A stretch of DNA of 64,000 nucleotides, taken from Hsuehochloa calcarea (lineage: Eukaryota > Streptophyta > Magnoliopsida > Poales > Poaceae). The translations under genes were made by a program, and so were the position numbers. The notes under the pieces were generated by a model. It made no database searches. It saw only the letters and a list, made by a program, of their open reading frames with translations, and was not told the origin of the DNA. Of the stretch, positions 34,860 to 45,918 are shown in pieces (position 1 is the stretch's first letter; the number at the start of each line of letters is the position of its first letter). The stretch spans positions 16,861,763 to 16,925,762 of the forward strand of contig CM070601.1 of NCBI GenBank assembly GCA_036346395.1, in the 5' to 3' direction.

Positions 34860-36893
34860 TTTTTTCTCTCCAAAAGCCATGCCATGATGAACCAATATGC
34901 TCCCTTTGTTTCACAATATATGTCCAAGCCTACCACCTGCACTACATTATAAATAGATACAAAGTTAAGAAGAATTTTATGAAGATAGACCAAATCTCTG
35001 TATTAAACGAAATGCCTTGCCACCCAAAATTCTCCATCTCTACATTTGGAACATGGTCATATATACATGGTGGTGTGACCATGACAAGGGTAATTTCCTA
35101 TTTGCCATAAAAGCATCATGGAGGGATTGGAGAAAAATTATGCGCCAAAGTGGAACTACCAGATGTTGAGTTTCAAAAAAAAAAACAAACAAACTCCATA
35201 AAACTCTTGCTAAGCTCCCTAATTTCAGCAAGAACTGGTGTAACTTATGAACGTGTCCGCATAGACTCATTCCAAAGATCGACAAGTTGCTTGCTATCTT
35301 TTTCCAGAATAATCTTTTGCACACCAACATGATGTGCTAGCTCCAGGTCATCTCTACATGCTAGCGCTTCCGAATGTAGAGCATTAAGCACATGGGGGCC
35401 GGGTACCAGATCGCCTTGGCCGCAATAAAACTGCCTTGATCATCCCGAAGCACACCACGCCAGATGCTCCTTAGCATCAAAGGCACCATCTGAGCTGCAG
35501 TTGATCCATTGATTTGGAGGAGGCGACCACGAGGCTGGCACCGTATGCTGTTTCGGACCAGTACTTACATTAGCAACTTGGCTTAAATAAATCAAAAATT
35601 GTGTCTAGCCCAAAGCACAGCTTGGCGTGGCTGCGTACCTTGGTCTCCATGCCGGCGTTTATTTGCGTGCTGTCCAAAGAGAGTCCACATGCCGCAAAGA
35701 ATGACCGCCGCATTTTTCATGCTTACAACACTGATCCTGTAAGAGATCAAAGGCCCAGGTGACATGATGAAGTCGAGGTAATTTAATACCCACCAGTTCC
35801 TTCAGAGAAATCCAGGATTGATTTGCAACAATGCACTCCACCAAAACATGATAAATGGACTCTGAATCTGCACCACACTCTTCGCGGTTAGCAAACTGAT
35901 CAATATGTACGTCTTCGGTGTAGGATTTGTCGGGTTGGTAAGAATTCATGCAAGACCCTCCACCAAAAAATTCAAACTTTGGGGGGTACTTTTAGTTTCC
36001 ACACCTTCTTCCAGTAATCTTGATGATTCGAAGAACTAGCATAATCCATCACCTGAGTATGCCAACGATCTTCGGACAGTAACTTGTAAGCCGATTTTGC
36101 TGTATATACTCCATGCTGTTCAGGTTGCCAGGCTCGAGAATCCTCCTCAATGTTATGCGGCCTAAGGGAATACGGAGGATTGCATCCGCATCAGGCGGAA
36201 AGAACACATGCCGGATTAATTCTTCATTCCACATACCCCCATCATCAATCAGGTCCGCAACAAGATCGACAGAAGCATTACCTTGTGGAGTTGTAGGCCG
36301 GGACTGATAATGGTTTGGGATCCAATTATCACGCCAAATCTTTGTGGTAGAACCATCTTCGATTCTGCGAACCAAACCCCTTCTGAGTACATCTCTTCCG
36401 CTCAAGATGGCTCGCCACGTATGGCTAGCATGCTTATGTCTTATTGCTGAAATGAAATCGCCATGCGGGTAGTATCTCCCCTTAAGAACACGTCCACACA
36501 GTAACTGGATTTATAATCAAACTCCAACCTTGTTTTCCCAACATGGCAATATTGAAGAGAGTAAGATCCCGAAATCCCATACCTCCGTGAACTTTTGGCA
36601 ATGTTAACTGCTCCCATTTCTGCCAATGCAAATTTCTGCTATCTGCTGCATCTCCCCACCAGTAGTTGGAGATATACCTTGCCATCTTCCTGCAAGTTTC
36701 AGTGGCTAGCTTGAAACAACTCATGGGATAAGTCGGTACCGCTTGGGCCACCGACTTAATAAGAACTTCTTTACCTGCATAGCTTACACTTCGTTCAGTC
36801 CATCCGCCAATAAAGGCCTCTTATTCTGCTCGGCATGAATTCAAAAGCTTCTTTGGTTGAGCGGCCAACAGCAGTCTCCACGGAGATCTCCGG
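34860..36893 (-). pseudogene. L1-type LINE, 3' half (RT thumb, zf-RVT, RNase H)
   Basis: Minus strand, 5'-truncated at about 36893 where CACTA sequence begins. In order: reverse transcriptase C-terminal region (VAQAVPTYPMSCFKL at about 36750, then KWEQLTLPKVHGGMGFRDL and AMLGKQGW), the post-RT region 36405-36049 (IEDGSTTKIWRDNWIP), a zf-RVT-like segment 35949-35659, and an RNase H-like domain from about 35520 (WSPPPNQWINCSSDGAF) to about 35100. Frames shift several times. The 3' end is uncertain: a 9-base T-run at 34857-34865 may be the remnant poly(A). The catalytic RT core is absent. Confidence 0.8.
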
Positions 36894-37314
36894 TTTGTGA
36901 GCATCGTGACGTGACGCGCGGTTTCAAACTTTTTCAAATTTTTTCCACGGCATACGACATACGATACGGCGACAACTTTCGACAAGTTTCATGATTTTCT
37001 AATTCGCTCGCATTTTATACAATTAAAAACCACTCCCATGCAGTTGGCGGCGTTGTCCGGAGCACGCTTGATCGAAATTTCGAGACGCCTCGGATTTAGC
37101 CTAAATTTACACTAATAAACAAGGATAACATTTTTGAACGAATGTAATCCATTATTCGATGCACTGCTCAAACTTACATTTTCGAAAAATTCAACAAAAC
37201 AAAATAAACTATAGAAATATGCCAAAAGGCAATAAAATATCCCAAATTTAAACATGATATTTGTGGTAGTGTACTAAAGCTTCAAAAAAATTGGTGGCAA
37301 AAACAAAAAATTAG

Positions 37315-37440
37315 TTTGCCGAGTGCCTAGGTTGGCACTCTAATGTAATAAGTTTGCCGAGTGCCAGACTCTAAAGAGAAACTTTCTTTGAGTGCCTAGG
37401 GTTGGCACTCGGCAATTTAATAACTTTGCCGAGTGCGCGA
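37315..37440. repeat. CACTA subterminal repeats
   Basis: At least four copies of TTTGCCGAGTGC or its complement GGCACTCGGCAA within 125 bp. In CACTA elements such repeats bind the element-encoded regulatory protein. Confidence 0.8.
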
Positions 37441-37483
37441 TCCGCACTCTAAGCGGCATTATCCCTTCACCCGTGGGCGCGGC

Positions 37484-37518
37484 TCTCTCTCTCTCTCTCT
37501 CTCTCTCATCTCTCTCAT
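37484..37518. repeat. CT-rich microsatellite in leader
   Basis: Run of CT dinucleotides with short breaks, in the presumed 5' UTR of CACTA element C. Confidence 0.8.
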
Positions 37519-37746
37519 TCTCTCCTCACCTCTCTCTCCGCCCCGCGCCTCGCCCCGCCAGCCCGCTCCCGCCGTCCCGCTGCCCGGCAGCCCTCGCCAG
37601 CGCTGCCCCATGCCTCGCCTTGCCAGCCAGCCCCGCGCGCCCCGCCGTCCTCGCCTCGCCCGCGCCGCCGCCCCCGCCTTCGCCAAGCCGCCGCCCCTGT
37701 TGCGCTTGCCACCCTCCGGCTGCTCTGCGCATCCTCGGTCCGGCGA

Positions 37747-39711
37747 GGTAAGACTCCACAATGCTATATTGTGCTATGTTTAAATTCATATCCTCGTTTT
37801 TCTTTATTTTTTAAGAAAAATCTCATGACTTCTAGTTAATTAGCAATCAAGATATTAATTTACATATTAATGGTCAATTTGAACCTTCCTAGCTACTGGA
37901 AATCAGAATAATCTTTGGCCAGGCGATTAAATACAATTGTAAAAGACAAAAGGAAATGAAGTTGAACAGGCTACCCCTAATTAAATTATTAGGGAAGATT
38001 AATTTAGTAATTAAGCTCTTGCTTCTTAAAGCGGAGTAGACATATATTGTCTAATAATTAAGCAGCACGATTAAAAGATCCTAATTGTACATACGGTGAA
38101 TGTAAAGTTACCGTGTGCTAGTTCTATGTTCTCCGAAAGATGAAATTAATTGCATAAATTTTGAAGCAATACAGCTAGTACTATTTAAGTATTGCAATCA
38201 CACAAATTAGGCCTTTAATTTGCTTTAAAGTTGTGCTTCCCGATCTATTAGGAGAGTATTGAGATCTTGTACTACTAATATTTTCAATGTTGTGCATTCA
38301 TATTTGCACGCTAAAAAACCACGATTTCCATATAAAGTCATAGATTAATAGTACATGACAGAACAAGATTGAATTATTCCTCGTAATCTAAGTTGACTCT
38401 CTCTCCCTCTCTCTCCACCAAATTGAAAATAAACAAAATGCGAAAGAAAAAAAGGACACAAAAATATTGCTGTTTTGGCAAATTATGGCCGTTTAATTGG
38501 AACACATATTTTTTTTAAAAAAAATAATTCCAACGAGAATTGAATTGTTTTCTATAAAAATTATGTAAAATTCATGTGTTTCAAACAAACCATAGAGATG
38601 GACGCAATGCAACTTTCAAAGATAAAAGACGTTTAGCCAACACGAGCTTTCGTGTGCGCATGCTCCCTTTACAAGCATTGCAGCAGATTAAAATGATGAA
38701 CAGAAGAGCGAACACGAGACTAAAGTGACAAGGGAAAAGGGGAGCGAATAGGCCATTTATAACGTGCATGATTCTTTGCGAGTTAATGTTATTATTGTTG
38801 TCGTGCTACTCTTTTATGCTCTGTCGAGGATGAATTCAGAGTTGTAACATTAATTTTCTATATGAAAACTTAATGTACTTTGCTAATCAAGCTTATAAAG
38901 TCAGCTCCAAGTACTCACCGTGTTGCCGCATCGCTTGGTGGTTGGATATTGCCATTAATTGGAGACCACCGTGCATATATGTCGATTGGTTGATATACAA
39001 ATATACACAGCTTGTTGGAGAGGGACCCAGAGAGGGTCTTCTAACTACCTAAGAGAGGGTTTTCTTGTCCCTTTCATCTCATTTGATCTCAACAAACTCT
39101 CGGTTATAGGATAAATATATACGTGTATATACATATATCGAAAATTCAAAGAACATACATATAACCTTTCCATCCTTGAAAAGAATATGTCTATCATGTA
39201 TCGTGATCGTAACATGGCAAAACACCACCAAACTAGTAGTAGTCAAGTAGGTAAGCCCAGCTGCAAGAGGAGTGCATGCATGGTTCCAAGTCGCTTCTTT
39301 TGACTTCTAATATGATCATAAATTTATGAGCCACTAATTCGAACTGTGTCGCTTTATGAGTTTTACTAAGGGTCCTGGCTTAAATAAATTTCAATTTGGT
39401 ATCCAAGTTATTTGATTAGCATGCTTTAGAGCAAAGTTAGTTGAGCGATTTGACATTGAACGGATTGCGATAATGGTCACACTTGCTTTGTTTAGATTTT
39501 AGACTAACGTTGAAATAAATGATATTTTTAAATTATGAGTGTAGTTGTGAATTTATTAAAATTTACCAAAGAAAGCACACTTTGCCTTGACCTCTACATT
39601 TTCTGCAGCTTGTCGTAAGAAATAGTAATGATGCTCCTTGTTAATGTTCATTATTGTTATTTATATAATGTTTGGTATAATGTTTGCCTAACCTATTACC
39701 TTTTTATGTAG
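37747..39711 (+). other. probable intron of CACTA element C
   Basis: AT-rich stretch between a good donor (GAG/GTAAGA, 37747) and an acceptor (TTTTTATGTAG, 39711) that precedes a GC-rich exon-like segment. No frame of interest inside. Confidence 0.4.
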
Positions 39712-40160
39712 GAGAAGGACCCGATCGCCTTCGTTTGGTCTCGCTCTCGTGACCGCAGATCGCCATCGCCACCGACACGCCACCGCCCCAGCCCGACTCC
39801 ACCCCACCCTAGGTATAACCCCTCCTCCTTTGCATGCATGTTTTATATGGTCACGTCCTGGCTTATCCTGTTCGAAAGAGATACGGCCGAGGTATGCGTG
39901 ATCTTGCATATCTGCGATCGTATCTCTTCGGATTGTCACGATTTGATAGCCAGCGATGCGTCAATGCATCACCTTTGTTCTCCTGATCCCTCACGTTATC
40001 GGAGCGGGAGGTGCCAAAATCGGTCTCGATAGGAGCGAGCATTGAAATCGACTCATCTACGTCCGCGTGGGATTAGGACCTATCCTCACCTATTAGATGG
40101 TAGGAACGCCGCGATGCAATTGCCGGTTATATTACTCGCTTACATATGTATATGCCGAGG

Positions 40161-42345
40161 ATGGAGAACCGTGATTGGATGTACACGCCACGCAAGTATG
40201 ACCCCGCATGGATGACTAAGACTAATGCTTTCTTGAGCATTCATTTGGCGAGGTCGCTAGAGGGTCGAGCCTGATGCCGTGGTCCTCGCAAAGAAATGTG
40301 ACAACCGTAAGAAAGAATAGGAAGAACGTGGGGAAGATCTTTGCAAGTATGGATTCACGCCAAACTATACCGCTGGATCCACCATGGTGAAGCCGATCGA
40401 TCCACGCCTCGAGGCTTTTGATGGAGATGCCGGTAGCAGATCGGATGGATGACTTTCGGGAGGCACGGTTCGGTGAAGGATTAGAGGACGAGCGCAGGAA
40501 TCCGCAAAGGCGCATTACGATATGTCGCCTTCGCACGTAAGCCCCTTCACGAAAAGACAATGGTTTCGCAATCGATGCCATTGGACGCCTAATGGCGCTC
40601 AAGTCGCAGCAGTAGCATGAGTCGAGACAACTTCGATGGTATGTTGGCGCTTGTTGATCCTCGCTCCGAGGGTCACATTCTCGCCAAGAACTTGTACAAG
40701 TCACGTAAACTTCTTCGTGCCCTTAAGATGCCGTATGAGCACATCCATGCTTGTCCGAATGGTTGCGCCCTATTTAGGAAAGATCACGAGAAAGCAACAC
40801 ACCGCCCAAAGTGCAAATCCTCTAGGTATCCGGAGGTCGACACTAGTGATGGCAAGAAGGAACACTTGGTATCCTGCGAAGGTCCTACGGTACCTTCCCC
40901 ACATACCGAGGATCCAACGGCATACATGACAGAGGAGTCCGCAAATGTATGACATGGCACAAACATGGCAAAAGATACAATGTCGACAAGATGGTACACC
41001 CATCGGATGGCATGCATGGACCCATTTCGATGGCATACATCATGGTAAAGCCGAGGAGGCTTGAATGTACGTGTAGCGCTGGCAACAGATGGGTTCAACC
41101 CTATGGATTGTCGCGGCCCGCACACTTGTTGGCCCGTGTTCGTGATCCCCTCAATTCCCCCTGCCATGTTTCAACCCAAGAACGTATTCTTGTCACTGAT
41201 AATTCCCGACACCGGGAACAAGATGGGTTTGTTCATGGAGCCTCTCATTGATGAATTGATCCTTGCTTGGGAAAAGGGGTATCGACATACGACCGAGCTA
41301 CAAAGAAGAACTTCACAATGCATGTGTGGTACCACTACTCCCCGCATGACTTCCCGCGTATGGCATATTCTCGCAAGTGGTGTGTTCACGGAAGTTCCCA
41401 TGCCCAATATGCAAGATACCGTGAGGTTCACTTGGTCAAGAGGGGTGGCAAGTTTTCTTCGTTTGACCAACATCGTCAATTCCTCCCTATTGACCATCCA
41501 TTCAGACGAGACGTCAAGAACTTCAGGAAAGGGGTTCAAGTCACCGACCCTGCACCTCAGATGATGACCGGTGCCGAGGTCCGTGCTGAGATAGAGGCTC
41601 TCAAACATGATAAAGAGAAAGGTGGTTTTATTGGATATGGTGAGGAACACCAGTGGACTCATAAATCGGGCTTGACTAGGCTCCCCTATTTCAATGACCT
41701 TCTTCTTCCACACAACATTGATGTAATGCACACAGAAAAGAATATCGCCGAGGCGCTTTTTGCAACACTCATGGACATTCCTCGATAAGTCAAAGGACAA
41801 CGTTAAGGCTAGATCGACTCGCAACGATGTGCGAGGCCAAAGCAAGTGATGAAGCCTCCGCCCGGCAAGAAATGGAGAAGGACTCGGCCGATTTCGCCTT
41901 GAAAAGGGACCAAAGGAAGGAAGTATCGCAGCTGGATCCAGACGTTAATGTTCCCCGATGGGCATGCGCGAATTTGAGTAGGGGAGTGAACTTGTCCACT
42001 ATGCGAGTCTTAGGGATGAAGAGTCATGACTACCACATATGGATTGAGCGGCTCCTTCCCGCGATGATTCGGGATACGCCCTCGAGCATGTGTGGCGCGG
42101 CAGCAGTTGAGTTGAGCTATTTCTTCCGCCACTTTGTGCCAAGGAGTTATCTCGGACGTGATTGATGACTTGGAGAAAGTGGCACCTGTGTTGCTCGCAA
42201 GTTGGAGAAGATCTTCCCACCCGCTTCTTCCGGCGATGCAAAGATCCGATTTTGCACCTACCGTGATTGAGGCACGAATGGGGGCCGTGCAGTTCAAGTG
42301 GTGCTATACAATTGAGAGATGTCTAAAGATTCTTCCGATGCCGTG
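40161..42345 (+). pseudogene. TNP2-type CACTA transposase, degraded
   Basis: Begins with a transposase-associated domain (MENRDWMYTPRKYDPAW, 40161). From 40617 there is LLRALKMPYEHIHACPNGCA, then CPKC-like KCKSSRYPEVDTSDGKKE, the LATDGFNP block near 41080 and FLSLIIPDTGNKMG near 41200. Then come YDRATKKNFTMHVWYHYSPH at about 41300 and LPYFNDLLLPHNIDVMHTEK at 41690. The DUF4218 start LSRGVNLSTMRVLGMKSHDY lies at 41970 and ELSYFFR at 42110. The order matches TNP2 transposases, but at least six frameshifts and small deletions break it. It would have catalysed cut-and-paste of CACTA ends. Confidence 0.85.
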
Positions 42346-42689
42346 ACTCAGACGCCACCAGGAGCAAGACTTTCTGTAAGTACTAAACATTAATACCGAC
42401 TCTTCAATGAAGAATAGGTAGGTTTCATTTCATCTTCTCGACATATCAATAACTTGATGGTATGCAAGAATGTCCCGACAGGCGCCAGACACCGCCTCAC
42501 TGAGGCCATTGTGGATGTGTGGCTCTGAGGAGTGGGCGAGAAGCACAACATCCGCCGGACCACGCCGCAGATGAAGGGCGCCACACCACCAAGGCAACCG
42601 AGCCTCGCACAGACGCCTGCACATGGGTAATCTTTTGTGTTTTCATCTTTATTTATTTATTCTAACGCCAATTCTCATTACTTGTAATC

Positions 42690-43340
42690 ATCTTTGTGTT
42701 TTCTCGCAGCCCCAGCGCATCAAGGCCAGAATGCAACGAGTTCATGGCGACGCCTGCACACAAGGGCAAGGCGACGCCTTGTCACTTCCATAACCCGGCG
42801 GACGGCCCGAGGCGTACACCAACGCGAAGGCCCACAAAGAAGCTTAGCGAGTACACCGCGCCCGCGAGCGCCATGGGGAGGACTTCGATCCGCCACCCAC
42901 CGGACACGCACCTCCGATGAGGCCGAGGAGGGGCAAGACGGCCGCAGACGATGGCGACAGCAGAGCCGACCGCCTGCTCCCACCTCGCCGAGATTCGAGC
43001 AAGGAGCACGAGCTCCTCCTCCCCATACGCCTCAGCAGAGCTCACAAAGAGCATGCATGAACTCCGTGTTAGTACTGCTTTATCTGCTGCTCATTGCTTT
43101 TACACATCTACCTTGCCTTTGCATTGTTTAAACATTGCGGTGGAATGTTGCAGCCGACTTATGAGGTTGGAGGCCCAGGAGGCGGCCCAAAGTGAGGCCC
43201 ACCTACCGGAGATGGAGGTCCGCACAAGCCCTGCAGGGCGGCCGAGGGGCAGGCTCAGCAGGACATGTTCACCATGATGAGCCTTCACCCTGCCAGTGTG
43301 TGGTCAGGCCCCCCGCCACGCCGGCTTGTGGCTCCTCCCG
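42690..43340 (+). pseudogene. second CACTA ORF remnant, GC-rich
   Basis: GC-rich stretch with an EAQEAAQSEA-type heptad-like segment near 43165-43200, resembling the C-terminal coiled coil of CACTA ORF2/Ptta proteins. Frames are short and overlapping. Assignment is weak and leans on its position downstream of TNP2. Confidence 0.35.
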
Positions 43341-43726
43341 TGTAGGGACCCGTGAGTATATATGGTTGTTTATTCCTTTAGCTTGTGCGGCCTCCAGAAT
43401 ACTCATGAATTCGCTTCTTTTTGTGCACCACAACACATGGTTCAACCCGACTGAGGTGGCCCTTCCACAAAGCTGTGTTGCTAACCTGCCTCCTCAAGGT
43501 GGCGTCACACTCCAAAGGGGGCCGGGCAGAGGTTCCGCTTATTTATTTCTTTTCATGTTGTATGGACTTGTGTTAGACTTAGCCTTATGTTGACTACTAC
43601 TAGAGACATATACCGGCCAAAGCATCATGACGTATATCAAGAGTCTCCCGTACTTCTTGCTTCATATGATCAACACAATTCCGACTGAAAAAGACTGCAG
43701 ATTTTTCTTTATTCACTAGTTGTCCC

Positions 43727-44061
43727 TATTAGCTATAATATTGACTCAATTGGTTTGTTTACTTAGCAGTTGTGAGCAGTCATGAGCATTAGTGTTAGCA
43801 ATCGCTCAATGCATTTTTATTCATTAGCGTTAGTAGGTCTGTTACTCATTTTGAATGAATAACGTATGTAGTTATGTTTGCATGCAAAGTAGTATGTAGT
43901 GCATCTTGCTAGTATAAATAAGAGTGAATAAAATCAAAAAATGTTGTGATGTTTTGGCAGCACCAAAATATTTGTATCTTGTGTGTTATTCTTCCTTTCT
44001 CTGCGTTCCAGAGTGTTTGTGCGCGTTCGTCCAGGTGTTCTCTTCGGGAGCAGGTCCAACA
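43727..44061 (+). repeat. 5' LTR of gag-only element
   Basis: 335 bp, TATTAGC...CCAACA, with a TATA box TATAAATA at 43913-43920. Confidence 0.85.
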
Positions 44062-44063
44062 AT

Positions 44064-44075
44064 TGGTATCAGAGC
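44064..44075 (+). other. primer-binding site
   Basis: TGGTATCAGAGC, a perfect plant initiator tRNA-Met type site, two bases after the LTR. Confidence 0.9.
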
Positions 44076-44235
44076 CGATGTTGTGATGGTGAGGATGACG
44101 AGGTCATTGTCTCCATTAACGTCAAGGTGTGTCGCTGGTGGCCTAGAGGAGGTGGCCAGTGGCGGCATGCATGTGGCTAGCGGCAGTGAGCAGTGGCTCG
44201 TGGTAGGCCGTTGGAGCGAGTCGGGAAGAAGGAGA

Positions 44236-45014
44236 GCGTCACGCTCCAGTACCCGTTGTTGACTAGTAGTAACTATGTTGCATGGTCAATGAAAAAGCAA
44301 GTGTACATGTAGGCGCAAGGAGTGTGGGATGCCGTTGAAGAAGATGACATTGAGAGGCACCAAGATAAGAAGGCACTTGCGGCCATCTATCATGGTGTGA
44401 GTGAGGAGGCCATTCTTGCTCTCAACGGCAAGAGGACGGTGAAGGAGGTATGGGCAACTCTCAAGTATATGTACGTTCGAGTTGAGCGCATGACAACGGC
44501 TAAGCTTCAAACCGTCAAGAAATAATTTGACAACCTTCATATGCACAAAGGTGAGTCAATCGATGCATTTGCCATGGGGTCATCCTCGCTCTTAGCAAGA
44601 TGCAAACGCTGGGAAAGAGGGTTGAAGACTCTTGTGTGGTGGATAAGGTGCTTCGGGTCTTGACACCGAAGTTTCTGCCGATCGTTTGCACTGTCAAGAA
44701 CCTCGAGGACTTGATGTAATGTCCGTCGAAGAAATGTTCGGGCGGCTAAAGGCGTTCTAGGAGCGCCACATGGTTAGTGAGGAGGAAGGTGAGCGCCTGC
44801 TGCTCACCCGCGTCCAATGGGAGTCTAGGGCCAAGAACAAGGAAGGCGGCTCCGGCTCCAGCAAGAAGAGTACCTACGACAAAGCGAAAGTTCGGTGCTA
44901 CAACTATCAGAACTACGGGCACTACTCTTGGGAATGTCTTGAACCAAAGAAGGTGGTGAAGGATAAGACACTTTTCATTGCGGCGGACGTGGATGACGAA
45001 CCGACGCTACTCTA
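44236..45014 (+). pseudogene. copia gag, degraded
   Basis: The N-terminal part reads YPLLTSSNYVAWSMKKQVYM followed by a stop, then AQGVWDAVEEDDIERHQDKK and ALNGKRTVKEVWATLKYMY, the UBN2-type gag fold. After another stop at about 44523 and a frameshift, 44770-45014 carries a zinc knuckle CYNYQNYGHYSWEC in which the second Cys is Tyr. It ends with a stop at 45014, 450 bp before the polypurine tract. Gag would package the element RNA. Confidence 0.8.
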
Positions 45015-45469
45015 AAGCTCAGTTGGAACTAATCTTGTTGTCTACGTGTTCTTCATGTTTATTTATATTGCATGGTTTTGTTGTCGTATAGAGTCATAGT
45101 AGTAGGCTAAGTCTAAGAGAGTTGCATGTGTGGCGTCATGACATAGTGGACGAATCGGCAGTGAAGTGAGCGGATCGGCAGTCAAGTGAAGCCAGCAGTT
45201 GTGTGCACATGCATGTGCTATTGGATCAGTCATGTGTTAGTGGTTAGTGCATGTAGCTGTGAGGACGCAAGCATGTACACGTTGCCGAGCGTGAGACTAG
45301 CTCTAGATGTATTCAAGTTAGTTGAGAAGGTATGCACATGAGATAAGTTGGTCCTCCTTCAAAGTAGTTGTATGCATCCATCTAGTGGAGATAATGCATG
45401 GCGTGAATTAGTCATTTGCGCGTGGCAAGAGGTTGCGGGCGATCTGCAATGGTGAGTCGGCATGTCAAG

Positions 45470-45482
45470 ATTAGGGGGGAAT
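45470..45482 (+). other. polypurine tract
   Basis: ATTAGGGGGGAAT immediately before the 3' LTR start at 45483. Confidence 0.75.
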
Positions 45483-45817
45483 TATTAGCTATAATCTTGA
45501 CTCAATTGATTTGTTTACTTAGCAGTTAGTGAGCAGTCATGAGCATTAGCGTTAGCAATCGTTCAATGCATTTTTATTCATTAGCGTTAGCAGGCCATAT
45601 ACTCATTTTGAATGAATAATGTATGTAGTTATGTTTGCATATAACGTAGTATGTAGTACATCTTGCTAGTATAAATAAGAGTGACTAAAATCAGAAAATG
45701 TTGTGATGCTTTGGCAGCACCAAAATATTTGTATCTTGTGTGTTCTTCTTCCTTTCTCTGCGTTCCAGAGTATTCGTGTGCGTTCGTCCAAGTGTTCTCT
45801 CCAGAGCAGGTCCAACA
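45483..45817 (+). repeat. 3' LTR of gag-only element
   Basis: 335 bp, pairs with 43727-44061; about 94 percent similar by eye. Confidence 0.85.
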
Positions 45818-45918
45818 GTCCCGAACCTCGATCAAGCCTTACTTTGACATGATTACAACCCACCTGCCTATTGTCCCAAGTATACGGCAGATCGAAGAAG
45901 CCAAGGTTCGTCAAACCA

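Larger units (their letters stand above)
36893..43600 (+). mobile_element. CACTA (En/Spm) element C, truncated
   Basis: The left part carries subterminal TTTGCCGAGTGCC-type motifs in both orientations (37315-37440), a hallmark of a large grass CACTA group. A CT-repeat leader with a GCGAG/GTAAGA splice donor at 37746, a ~2-kb AT-rich likely intron and a degraded TNP2 gene follow. The left CACTA terminus is missing, and no right subterminal repeats were seen before LINE sequence resumes near 43600, so both ends are lost. The direction of transcription is plus. Confidence 0.75.
43727..45817 (+). mobile_element. complete gag-only copia-type retrotransposon (TR-GAG-like)
   Basis: Two 335-bp LTRs (43727-44061 and 45483-45817) frame a primer-binding site, a gag remnant and a polypurine tract. 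An exact 5-bp duplication GTCCC flanks it (43722-43726 and 45818-45822). The LTRs begin TATTAGC rather than TG and end CCAACA; both copies share the TA start. About twenty differences separate the LTRs by eye, so the insertion is not recent. No protease, integrase or reverse transcriptase sequence is present and there is no room for them, so it must have depended on another element. This fits the gag-only class described in plants. Confidence 0.85.
43600..45918 (-). pseudogene. LINE endonuclease fragment, interrupted
   Basis: On the minus strand 45918-45823 encodes HGLTNLGFFDLPYTWDNRQ then VKVRLDRG, matching the end of the apurinic-like endonuclease domain of plant L1 LINEs. It is interrupted by the gag-only element at 43727-45817, and a further short stretch to about 43600 may continue it. 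A Tekay-like LTR cuts it at 45919. Confidence 0.65.

Noticed and set aside
37392..37789. Frames of ~100-119 codons on both strands with Ala/Pro/Arg-rich text
   Set aside because: They span a CT microsatellite and GC-rich leader of a CACTA element, ending at a splice donor; composition artefact.
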